Source: an uncultured Thermomicrobiales bacterium | GTDB taxonomy: Bacteria > Chloroflexota > Chloroflexia > Thermomicrobiales > Thermomicrobiaceae | Assembly: GCA_937891245.1 (NCBI GenBank) | Contig: CALAGB010000025.1 | Coordinates: forward strand, 1 to 12,921 | Direction of reading: 5' to 3' | Length of the DNA stretch: 12,921 nt | Shown here: positions 7,326-12,921 of the stretch, in pieces | Numbering within the stretch: the stretch's first letter is position 1 | Layout: each line of letters opens with the position of its first letter | Program-made: the position numbers and the translations under genes | The notes under the pieces: model-generated | The model's database searches: none | Told to the model about the DNA's origin: nothing | What the model saw: only the letters and a program-made list of their open reading frames with translations

Positions 7326-8606
7326 GTGGATAGAGACGAAGCAAGCGCAACGGCGTCCGTTCTCGCACCGCTCAAGGCATTGCTGCCACGCCTCGAATCG
7401 CTCTACAAGGACATTCACGCCCACCCAGAGCTGTCGATGCAAGAGACGCGCACGGCTGGCGTGGCCGCTGACCAGCTACGCGCCGCCGGCTTCGACGTAA
7501 CCACCGGCATCGGCAAGACCGGCGTCGTCGGGCTGCTGCGAAACGGCGACGGGCCGACCGTCATGCTGCGCGCCGATATGGACGCGCTGCCGGTTAAGGA
7601 AGCGACCGGGCTGCCCTATGCCAGTTCCGTGACCGCGACTGATCGCGAGGGGAAGACGGTACCGGTCATGCATGCCTGCGGCCATGACATCCACGTCACC
7701 TGGCTGATCGGCGCGGCAACCCTGTTCGCCCAGCAGCGCGATGCCTGGCAGGGAACCGTGCTGGCCGTCTTCCAACCGGCGGAGGAGACGGCTGAGGGCG
7801 CGCAGGCGATGATCGACGATGGACTTTTCACGCGCTTCCCGCAGCCGGACGTCGTGCTCGGCCAGCACGTCATGGTCGGACCGGCCGGCGCCCTCGGCTC
7901 GCGCAGCGGCGTGGTCACCTCCGCCGCCGATAGCCTGCAGATCACGCTCTTTGGTCGCGGCGCGCACGGGTCGATGCCCTAGGCCAGCATCGACCCGGTG
8001 GTTATGGCCGCGGCGACGGTCATGCGGCTGCAGACGATCGTCTCGCGCGAACTGGCCGCGACCGAGTCGGCTGTCGTGATCATCGGTTCGCTCCAGGTCG
8101 GCACGAAGGAGAATGTCATCCCCGAAACGGCCGTGATTAAACTGAACGTTCGGACGTTCGATGATGGGGTCCGCAAACGTGTGCTCGACGCGATCGCGCG
8201 GATCGTCAACGCCGAGGCCGCCGCGTCGGGTGCACCAAAACCGCCGGAGATCACTCCGCTCGATCAATACGCGTTGGTAAAGAACGATCCGAGCGCGACC
8301 GAGCGTGTTGGCAATGCGTTCCGCATGTACTTCACGGTCGATCGCGTCCACGATACCGGTCCAGCCTCCGCCAGCGAGGACTTCGGCTCGTTCGGTGCCG
8401 AGTGGCATGTGCCATCAGTCTTCTGGTTCGTCGGCGGTACGGACCCCGACACCTACGCAAAAGCAAAAGCGTTGGGCCGGGTCGGCGAGATTCCGACCAA
8501 CCATAGTCCATTCTTCGCGCCGGTGCTTCACCCGACGCTCGAGGCCGGCGTTGAGGCGTTGGTCGTTGGAGCGCTCGCATGGCTTACTCCGGAGCGCCAC
8601 GCTTGA
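7326..8606 (+). pseudogene. M20-family amidohydrolase (amino-acyl / hippurate hydrolase type), interrupted by one in-frame TAG
   Basis: The frame from the GTG at 7326 encodes 426 residues, normal for M20D amidohydrolases, except that codon 219 (7980-7982) is TAG. Both sides are clearly one protein. Before the stop: HAHPELSMQE, RADMDALPVKE at 82-92, MHACGHD with metal ligands Cys118 and His120, PAEETAEG with Glu153/154, His181, and AHGSMP at 213-218 in the dimerisation domain. After it: ASIDPVVMAAATV, ASEDFGSFG and NHSPFF with the last metal ligand, His393. Relatives commonly read HGSMPQ here, so a single CAG-to-TAG change is the simplest cause. A product ending at 218 lacks part of the dimerisation domain and His393 and should be inactive. 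The family hydrolyses N-acyl amino acids or related amides; the substrate is unknown. A recent mutation, sequencing error or readthrough are all possible. Confidence 0.85.
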
Positions 8607-8690
8607 TCATTCACTATCGTCAGAGCGGCACGCGCACTGCGGTGATCACAACGGAGCGATTCGAGTGACACGCGAAACAAGGAGTTCAGG

Positions 8691-9335
8691 GTGAGTGCGA
8701 GCACATTTGTCCTGGTGCTCGATCTGCTTGGGACGTTCGTCTTCGCGCTCAGCGGTGCGCTGGTCGGCGTCAATAAGAAGCTTGATCTCTTCGGAGTGCT
8801 CGTGCTCTCGTTCGCGGCCGGCAACGCCGGCGGAATTACGCGAGATCTGCTGCTCGGCGCGACTCCGCCGCCGGCTATCAGCAGCTGGCACTATGTTGTC
8901 GTTTCGCTCGGGGCAGGGCTGCTGACATTCGTCTGGTCGCCGGTCGTCCAGCGCATGCAAGAACTGATCTCGATCATCGACGCGGCAGGTCTCGCGCTCT
9001 TCGCGGTTTCCGGCGCCACCAAGGCGATGGACTTTCATCTCAACCCACTCGCGGCGATCATGCTCGGTGTTCTGACCGGCATCGGCGGGGGCATGCTGCG
9101 TGACGTTTTGGTCTCGGAGGTGCCGACCGTCTTACACGCCGACCTCTATGCCGTCGCGGCACTAGCCGGAGCTGCGGTGGTGGTCGGCAGCTACTATCTG
9201 CCGCTTTTCACGACGACGGCATCCCTCGCCGGTGGGGTACTCTGCTTCGCGATCCGGATGATCGCAATCCGCCGCGACTGGCAACTCCCCAAGCCCCACC
9301 AACCCCGCGACAAGAACCAACCCTCGCCGAGTTGA
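8691..9335 (+). CDS. TRIC / UPF0126 family membrane protein (YadS/YicG-like, putative glycine or cation transport)
   Basis: A 214-residue integral membrane protein with about seven hydrophobic segments and an internal duplication. The first half carries DLLGTFVFALSGALVGV (about 10-26) and GNAGGITRDLLLG (44-56). The second repeats the pattern with DAAGLALFAVSGATKAM (about 98-114) and GIGGGMLRDVLVSEVP (128-143). This double domain with the G-x-GGxxRD motif defines the UPF0126 family, related to trimeric intracellular cation channels; some bacterial members have been linked to glycine transport. The start is GTG at 8691 with AAGGAG 6 nt upstream. It follows the interrupted amidohydrolase on the same strand after 84 bp, so co-transcription is possible but not shown. 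The hydrophilic C-terminal tail is basic and Pro/Asn-rich. Confidence 0.88.
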   Translation: MSASTFVLVLDLLGTFVFALSGALVGVNKKLDLFGVLVLSFAAGNAGGITRDLLLGATPPPAISSWHYVVVSLGAGLLTFVWSPVVQRMQELISIIDAAGLALFAVSGATKAMDFHLNPLAAIMLGVLTGIGGGMLRDVLVSEVPTVLHADLYAVAALAGAAVVVGSYYLPLFTTTASLAGGVLCFAIRMIAIRRDWQLPKPHQPRDKNQPSPS

Positions 9336-9350
9336 AGCGCGGGAAGGGAG

Positions 9351-9516
9351 GCCCTCACCCCCGGCCCCTCTCCCAACGATTGGGATAGGGGAGATTCAAG
9401 TGAAGCGCAGTCGTTCCAACACGTTGGACGACGGGCCAACGAGATGAATCATGACCTTGTTCGCCGCAAGACACCCCTCTCCCGTCTCGAACGGGAGAGG
9501 GGCCGGGGGTGAGGGC
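9351..9516. repeat. 166-bp REP/MITE-like element with perfect 24-bp terminal inverted repeats
   Basis: The end at 9351-9374 (begins GCCCTCACCCCCGG) is the exact reverse complement of 9493-9516. Each end is also half of its own hairpin: 9365-9375 with 9381-9391 (one mismatch) on the left, and 9474-9485 with 9491-9502 (perfect 12 bp, loop CTCGA) on the right. The core encodes nothing convincing. The CCCTCACCCCCGGCCCCTCTCCC type of string recurs in intergenic regions of many GC-rich genomes, from general recollection, so this is probably a non-autonomous repeat. Lying between convergent genes, it may also stop transcription from both sides. Confidence 0.7.
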
Positions 9517-9538
9517 AGCTTCGTTACTTCGCCAATCC

Positions 9539-9781
9539 TTAGTCGTCCGTGTGCTCGACCTTTTCGGTCGTGCTGGCGGCGGTGAGCGTGCCGCTGGGGA
9601 CGGCCGGTGGCGGCGGTGTCACAGCCTCCGGATCGTCATGCAACTCCTGTACCGAACTGCGGAATTCGCTAATCGACTTGCCGAGCGTTCGTCCGAGATC
9701 GGGCAGCTTGCCCGGGCCGAAGATGATGAGAACGGCAATCAGGATGATGATGAGTTCGGGAGCACCAATATCGAATGGCAC
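9539..9781 (-). CDS. tatA: Sec-independent (twin-arginine) translocase component TatA
   Basis: An 80-residue protein with the TatA/E layout: a short N-terminus, one membrane helix at about 8-20 (PELIIILIAVLII), the FGPGKLPDLGR hinge with Phe21-Gly22, an amphipathic helix (TLGKSISEFRSSVQEL), and a disordered acidic, Pro-rich tail. It forms the pore-like oligomer that moves folded twin-arginine proteins across the membrane with TatC. The GTG at 9781 is preferred because AGAGGAGG lies just upstream and the protein then begins MPFDIGAPEL, as usual for the family; a longer frame from 9811 would contain the ribosome-binding site. It lies 48 bp after the response regulator on the same strand, and tatC is not in the window. 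TatB is unlikely given the length and the motif. Confidence 0.88.
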   Translation of the reverse strand: MPFDIGAPELIIILIAVLIIFGPGKLPDLGRTLGKSISEFRSSVQELHDDPEAVTPPPPAVPSGTLTAASTTEKVEHTDD

Positions 9782-9787
9782 CTTCTG

Positions 9788-9795
9788 CCTCCTCT
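9788..9795 (-). promoter_or_regulatory. Ribosome-binding site that fixes the tatA GTG start
   Basis: On the minus strand AGAGGAGG (approximately these positions) precedes the GTG at 9781 by a short spacer. It rules out the upstream GTG at 9811 as the likely start. Confidence 0.7.
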
Positions 9796-9801
9796 TAATG
9801 A

Positions 9802-9820
9802 CCGGCCGCACACTGGCCGG
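9802..9820. promoter_or_regulatory. Small GC hairpin between the response regulator gene and tatA
   Basis: CCGGCC (9802-9807) pairs with GGCCGG (9815-9820) around a 7-nt loop. It lies between the regulator stop and the tatA ribosome-binding site. No T-run follows, so it may partly separate expression of the two genes without being a full terminator. Confidence 0.3.
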
Positions 9821-9829
9821 AACGTCGCA

Positions 9830-10495
9830 CTAGGAATCACGCGATGATGGACGCTTGCCCACACCGCGTTCGGCGCTAAGCTGGGCGGTCGCCTCCGCAC
9901 GCGTACGCACCTGCAACTTGCGCAGGATATGCTCGACATGCTTCTTAACCGTCGCGGGCGAGATCATGAGCTGATGGGCAATCTCCTTGTCACGAAGTCC
10001 AGCTGCCAGGAATGTCAAAATCTCCCGCTCGCGCTCGCTCAGCAGCGCGAGCCGTTCCGGATTCGTCGCCGGCCGCAACTGGCGGAAATGCGCCAGTACA
10101 CGGCTCGCCATCGCCGGTGTGAGCGGCAACGCGCCGCTGCTGCCGGCGCGGATCGCATCGACAATCTCATCTCGACCGGCGTTTTTCGTGATATAGCCGC
10201 AAGCCCCGGCACGCAGCGATTCAAACAGATCCTCCTGCGCCGATGAGACGGTCAGCATGATGACGCAAACTTGCGGCAACCAGCCCACAATCGCGCGCGT
10301 CGCTTCGATACCGGATAATTCGGGCAGGTCGATATCCATCAAAATGACATCCGGGCGGGCGGCGACTGCCCGGTCAACGGCCGTCTGACCGTCGGTCGCT
10401 TCGGCAACCAGTGTCATGTCGGCCTCGGCGCCGATGATCTCGCGCAGCGTCCGGCGCATCAGCGAATGGTCCTCGACCAGCATCACCTGAATCAT
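9830..10495 (-). CDS. NarL/FixJ-type response regulator with LuxR helix-turn-helix
   Basis: A 221-residue DNA-binding response regulator. The receiver domain (1 to about 120) shows the acidic pair Glu8-Asp9, phospho-acceptor Asp54 in ILMDIDLP, Thr82 and Lys104 (GYITKNA), all expected for an active receiver. After a linker, the LuxR-type helix-turn-helix runs from about 149 to 212 (LLSEREREILTFLAAGLRDK, then SPATVKKHVEHILRKL). The ATG at 10495 overlaps the TGA of the histidine kinase by 4 nt (ATGA), so the two are translationally coupled and should be a cognate pair. Its target promoters are unknown; the adjacent tatA and its own operon are candidates. It ends in TAG, showing that amber is an ordinary stop in this genome. 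Confidence 0.93.
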   Translation of the reverse strand: MIQVMLVEDHSLMRRTLREIIGAEADMTLVAEATDGQTAVDRAVAARPDVILMDIDLPELSGIEATRAIVGWLPQVCVIMLTVSSAQEDLFESLRAGACGYITKNAGRDEIVDAIRAGSSGALPLTPAMASRVLAHFRQLRPATNPERLALLSEREREILTFLAAGLRDKEIAHQLMISPATVKKHVEHILRKLQVRTRAEATAQLSAERGVGKRPSSRDS

Positions 10496-12303
10496 CGCGC
10501 GCCGTCCAATTCCCGGATCGGCAGCCGAGCGCGGATCGTCGTGCCCTGCCCCGGCGCGCTGTCGATGGTCAGGGTTCCGCCGAGCAGCTGGGCGCGTTCG
10601 ATCATGCCGCGCAGACCAAAGGCGCCGGGACGAGCCGGCTGTGCCGGGTCGAAGCCACGGCCGTCGTCCTGGATATCAAGCTCAAGAACGCTGTCCCTCT
10701 GTCGCAGCGAGAGCCGGACGAGGCTGGGAGCCGCATGTTTACCGGCATTCGTGATCGCCTCACGACTGATGCGCAGGATCGCCACCTGGGCCGGAGCCGG
10801 AATGGCGGTCAGTTCGGCCTCCTGGGTCACCTCGACTGGCACCCCGAAGCGGTCGGCGAGATCGTCCGATTGCCGCCGCAGCGCCTCGACGAAGTCGTCC
10901 GGCGCGACCGTCTGCCCACGCAGGATGGTGATGGCGTAGCGGGCCTCCGAGAGCGCCCGGTCGGCCAGGCCGTGCTCGTACCCATCGCCCGTGGCGTCGC
11001 TCAGCCGCAGCCGGAGCACCGCCAGGTCCTGCGCCAGACCGTCATGAAGCTCACGCGCCAGCTGGGCGCGCTCGTCGCGTACGGCACCGGCCGCCAATTC
11101 GTCGTACAACTCGATCGCACGTAGCAAATTGGCCGTCTGGTTCGCGACGATCCGCAGGTATTCTTCGGCATCTGGCTCCAGCGTCTGGCCATCAGCGAGG
11201 CGCACATCGAGCGCGCCATACCGCACGCCATCGAGTTGCACCGGAATCGAGAGTTGTGCATCAACCGGAGTGCGTTGATCACCGACGCGTACGCTGACCG
11301 TTGCCGGTGGGCCGACGACCTTCGTCGCACGTCGTGCGGCGCCGAGGACGAGGGCAGGATCGCGGCTGATTACAGGCGTCTGGCTGAGTGCCAGCAGCGC
11401 GCTCGCCCGCTCCTGCTGGCGTCGCATACCGCCCGAGGCACGGACATACTGGTGCCCCAGGAAGGCCAGCAGCAGAAGGTAGGAGACGAGCCAGAGCAGA
11501 TCGGAGATTGTGACCGCGGGATGAAACGGCGCCGGGTAGAAGATGAACTGAAACTGCGCGATGAATGCCGTAATGAGCGCCAGCGCCAGCCAGGCATCTT
11601 CACCTTCACGCACCGCCAACGTCAGGCGATAGGCGAGCCAGAAGTAGAGCACGGCAAGCAGCGATTCGAGCAGCATGCCGAGCAACGTCTGTCCGGCAAG
11701 TGTGCTCGTCGTAAATCGACCAGGTAGGCTAAAGAGTTCCCAGGCTTCGCTGCCGAGCAGGCGCGGCAGCCGGTCGTGCCAGTACCAAAAGGCGACATCG
11801 GCCAGGGCGATCCCCGCCACCACAAAGGCGATCCGTCCGCCGAGCTGCGCAAGCCAGCTTCGACCGCGTGGCCAGGAGAGCAGACCGAGCAGGAGCAGCA
11901 CACCGGCCACGGCACGCGTCAGCAGCCAACCCCACATCGGCGCATCGGCCACCGATTCAAAGGTTGAACCGCTGAACGGCAGGATCAGCCCGAACCAGAA
12001 TTCGGTGACGGCGATCGTGCCGAAGGCCGCCGCGATCGCGAGATCGAACGGCCGCCGCTCGAAGACATAGCGCGCCAGCCCGACGAAGCTAACCATCGTC
12101 GCGACCAGCGTATTGAACGTTTCGAGAGTAAAGCTGAGCGTTTCGTGCCGGAAGGTGACACGTAAACCGGGGATGAGCACGATGAGCAACGTGAAGAAAC
12201 CGAGCAGCAGCCACCAGAGGTGAACCATCCGAACGGGCTGGCTAAGCGTCTCGAGCTCGTCGCGCGACTGATGCCGCGCCATGTTCTGCATCGTGACCAT
12301 CAT
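10492..12303 (-). CDS. Membrane-bound sensor histidine kinase (HisKA_3 type) with 8-TM sensor and GAF domain
   Basis: From the ATG at 12303 the protein has 603 residues. About eight membrane helices (roughly 27-47, 61-81, 87-109, 123-143, 156-175, 198-225, 238-256, 266-288) form an integral sensor module resembling MASE-type domains. A GAF-like domain follows at about 300-395. The HisKA_3 phospho-acceptor is ARELHDGLAQDL with His420, and the HATPase domain has REAITNAGKHA (N-box, Asn519), DDGRGFD (546-552) and GAFGLRGMIERAQLLGG. This is the NarX/DegS class that partners NarL-type regulators, as found immediately downstream. The signal may be sensed in or near the membrane; the ligand is unknown. 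The frame stays open upstream to 12534, but that extension is low-complexity, polar and runs into repeats. No strong ribosome-binding site marks the start, and ATGs at 12300 and 12288 are alternatives. Confidence 0.9.
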   Translation of the reverse strand: MMVTMQNMARHQSRDELETLSQPVRMVHLWWLLLGFFTLLIVLIPGLRVTFRHETLSFTLETFNTLVATMVSFVGLARYVFERRPFDLAIAAAFGTIAVTEFWFGLILPFSGSTFESVADAPMWGWLLTRAVAGVLLLLGLLSWPRGRSWLAQLGGRIAFVVAGIALADVAFWYWHDRLPRLLGSEAWELFSLPGRFTTSTLAGQTLLGMLLESLLAVLYFWLAYRLTLAVREGEDAWLALALITAFIAQFQFIFYPAPFHPAVTISDLLWLVSYLLLLAFLGHQYVRASGGMRRQQERASALLALSQTPVISRDPALVLGAARRATKVVGPPATVSVRVGDQRTPVDAQLSIPVQLDGVRYGALDVRLADGQTLEPDAEEYLRIVANQTANLLRAIELYDELAAGAVRDERAQLARELHDGLAQDLAVLRLRLSDATGDGYEHGLADRALSEARYAITILRGQTVAPDDFVEALRRQSDDLADRFGVPVEVTQEAELTAIPAPAQVAILRISREAITNAGKHAAPSLVRLSLRQRDSVLELDIQDDGRGFDPAQPARPGAFGLRGMIERAQLLGGTLTIDSAPGQGTTIRARLPIRELDGAR

Positions 12304-12328
12304 CGTTATCCGGTCGTCGCACTGGATA

Positions 12329-12348
12329 AGTATACGTCCGGTCGTATA
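12329..12348 (-). promoter_or_regulatory. Candidate -10 element and near-palindrome before the histidine kinase gene
   Basis: On the minus strand TATACT (12334-12329) matches the -10 consensus at 5 of 6 positions and would give a leader of about 20 nt before the ATG at 12303. No good -35 is found 16-18 bp upstream. The -10 overlaps TATACGTCCGGTCGTATA (12331-12348), a palindrome broken only at the TCCGGT centre edges, so a regulator bound there would compete with polymerase. Autoregulation by the downstream regulator is a guess. Confidence 0.3.
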
Positions 12349-12504
12349 TCGGAATGTCGCGCGAGCCGGCCGCCCCATTCCGCCGGTTGCCTGCCTGAAG
12401 GGGTACCTCTGCCGGCCTCCCCGGTCGATACTCTCTTTGGCGTATTCACGCCAGATGGCACCTCGGACCTCAAGTTCGCCACATGGGCGAACCGAGTACG
12501 CGTC

Positions 12505-12790
12505 CCCGAACGGGCCGTCGTTGGAGGTGCGCATACGGGAATGGATCGTGGAGACCCGAACGTAGTATCGTCAGGGGCGCGTAGAGGGGAATGGGTTGTT
12601 GGATCCGGAGCGTGGCATCGCCGGAAGCGCGCCAGGGGGAGGGGATTGTGGAGCCCCGAACGGATTGCCGCTCCGACCCCGCCAGCGGGGGACGCATTGT
12701 GGTGCCCCGAACGTGGCGTCGCCCCGACCTCGCCCGGGGGAACAGCAGTGCCAAACGTTGGACGTTCGCCCAGTCCAGCCCGCCCGGGGA
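12505..12790. repeat. Degenerate 50-bp tandem repeat, about six units
   Basis: The box CCCGAACG recurs at 12505, 12555, 12655 and 12706, with CCGGAGCG at 12605; successive spacings are 50, 50, 50 and 51 bp. A sixth unit is marked by CGCCCGGGG at 12731 and again at 12781, also 50 bp apart. Between boxes the units share a G-rich block ending in an ATTGTGGAGC-like string (GGATCGTGGAGA, GGGTTGTTGGAT, GGATTGTGGAGC, GCATTGTGGTGC). The period is not a multiple of three, so this is not a protein repeat. No unique spacers exist, so it is not a CRISPR array. Function is unknown. Confidence 0.75.
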
Positions 12791-12803
12791 TAAATGCCCG
12801 GGC
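12782..12803. terminator. GC hairpin at the end of the tandem repeat, possible terminator
   Basis: GCCCGGG (12782-12788) pairs with CCCGGGC (12797-12803) around the loop GATAAATG. A second hairpin, CCCACT/AGTGGG at 12817-12838, follows. Neither has a T-run. They could end transcription of a minus-strand gene lying right of the window before the kinase gene begins. Confidence 0.3.
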
Positions 12804-12891
12804 TCCTGCGGCGAAGCCCACTGAAGGGGCTGAGTGGGTGTTCGTTCGTAGGTTCCTCGCAACTCCCCCTGTCATGCTGAGTAGGTGACCA

Positions 12892-12914
12892 CAGTGAATT
12901 TGTCCGATTCACTG
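12892..12914. promoter_or_regulatory. Perfect 8-bp inverted repeat near the right edge
   Basis: CAGTGAAT (12892-12899) and ATTCACTG (12907-12914) are separated by TTGTCCG. It could be an operator or a terminator stem belonging to the gene beyond the window edge; the missing context prevents a decision. Confidence 0.35.
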
Positions 12915-12921
12915 CGAACCG

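Larger units (their letters stand above)
12304..12921. other. 618-bp region without a convincing gene
   Basis: Open frames exist on both strands but are Arg/Pro/Gly-rich products of GC-rich tandem repeats whose 50-bp period shifts frame in every copy, so I do not call them genes. The region holds a candidate kinase promoter near 12329-12348, a six-unit degenerate 50-bp tandem repeat (12505-12790), a GC hairpin overlapping its end (12782-12803), a CCCACT/AGTGGG hairpin (12817-12838), the string CTGTCATGCTGAG (12869-12881), and an inverted repeat at 12892-12914. The next gene to the right lies outside the window. Confidence 0.6.

Noticed and set aside
7476..8408. 310-codon minus-strand frame opposite the M20 gene
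   Set aside because: It is a shadow of the interrupted amidohydrolase. It stays open across the TAG on the other strand, but has no family motif and no ribosome-binding site.
7326..8606. Recoding of TAG as an amino acid (pyrrolysine or similar)
   Set aside because: sucB and the response regulator in this window both end at TAG, so amber is used as an ordinary stop, and M20 enzymes do not need pyrrolysine.
12304..12534. 77-residue N-terminal extension of the histidine kinase
   Set aside because: It overlaps the candidate promoter and the start of the repeat region, is polar and low-complexity, and lies before the first membrane helix where the family has no domain.
12505..12790. CRISPR array
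   Set aside because: The whole 50-bp unit is repeated with gradual divergence; there are no identical direct repeats separated by unique spacers, and no cas gene is seen.
12220..12888. Open frames on both strands over the 50-bp tandem repeat
   Set aside because: The repeat period changes frame in each unit, the products are low-complexity Arg/Pro/Gly-rich, and the plus-strand frame begins inside the kinase gene.

Overview
The window is about 12.9 kb of GC-rich bacterial chromosome. The high GC, GTG starts, Ala/Pro-rich linkers and intergenic repeats fit a Chloroflexota-type genome (Thermomicrobia-like). That is an impression from style only; no marker gene fixes the taxonomy. I found no tRNA, rRNA, CRISPR array, transposase or phage gene, and no clear defence or biosynthetic cassette. 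Most protein genes are conserved housekeeping or regulatory types, and the unusual material is mainly between genes and in one interrupted gene.

Layout. Positions 1-203 (minus) hold the N-terminus of an exported, probably beta-propeller protein, cut by the window edge. Divergent from it, 343-1296 (plus) encodes a medium-chain dehydrogenase without visible zinc ligands. A strong hairpin at 1344-1379 separates it from the convergent sucA-sucB pair (5522 to 1403, minus), the E1 and E2 components of 2-oxoglutarate dehydrogenase, whose reading frames overlap by 11 nt. No E3 gene (lpd) is present. sucA has a 336-bp upstream gap full of inverted repeats. Next comes a FAD-dependent oxidoreductase (7100-5859, minus).

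Divergent from that, 7326-8606 (plus) is an M20-family amidohydrolase interrupted by one in-frame TAG where relatives would have a sense codon. A TRIC/UPF0126 membrane protein follows (8691-9335, plus). A 166-bp element bounded by a perfect 24-bp inverted repeat separates it from a convergent minus-strand group: a membrane histidine kinase (12303-10492), its NarL-type response regulator (10495-9830, ATGA overlap) and tatA (9781-9539). The last 618 bp (12304-12921) carry no convincing gene. They hold a degenerate 50-bp tandem repeat and several hairpins.

How they work together. SucA and SucB form two of the three parts of one TCA-cycle complex. The kinase and regulator form a two-component system whose signal is unknown. 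TatA contributes to export of folded proteins, and its placement behind the regulator may be co-transcription or simple adjacency. The best candidates for something new are the sucA leader, the 50-bp tandem repeat and the amber-interrupted hydrolase. None of these amounts to a demonstrated new system.
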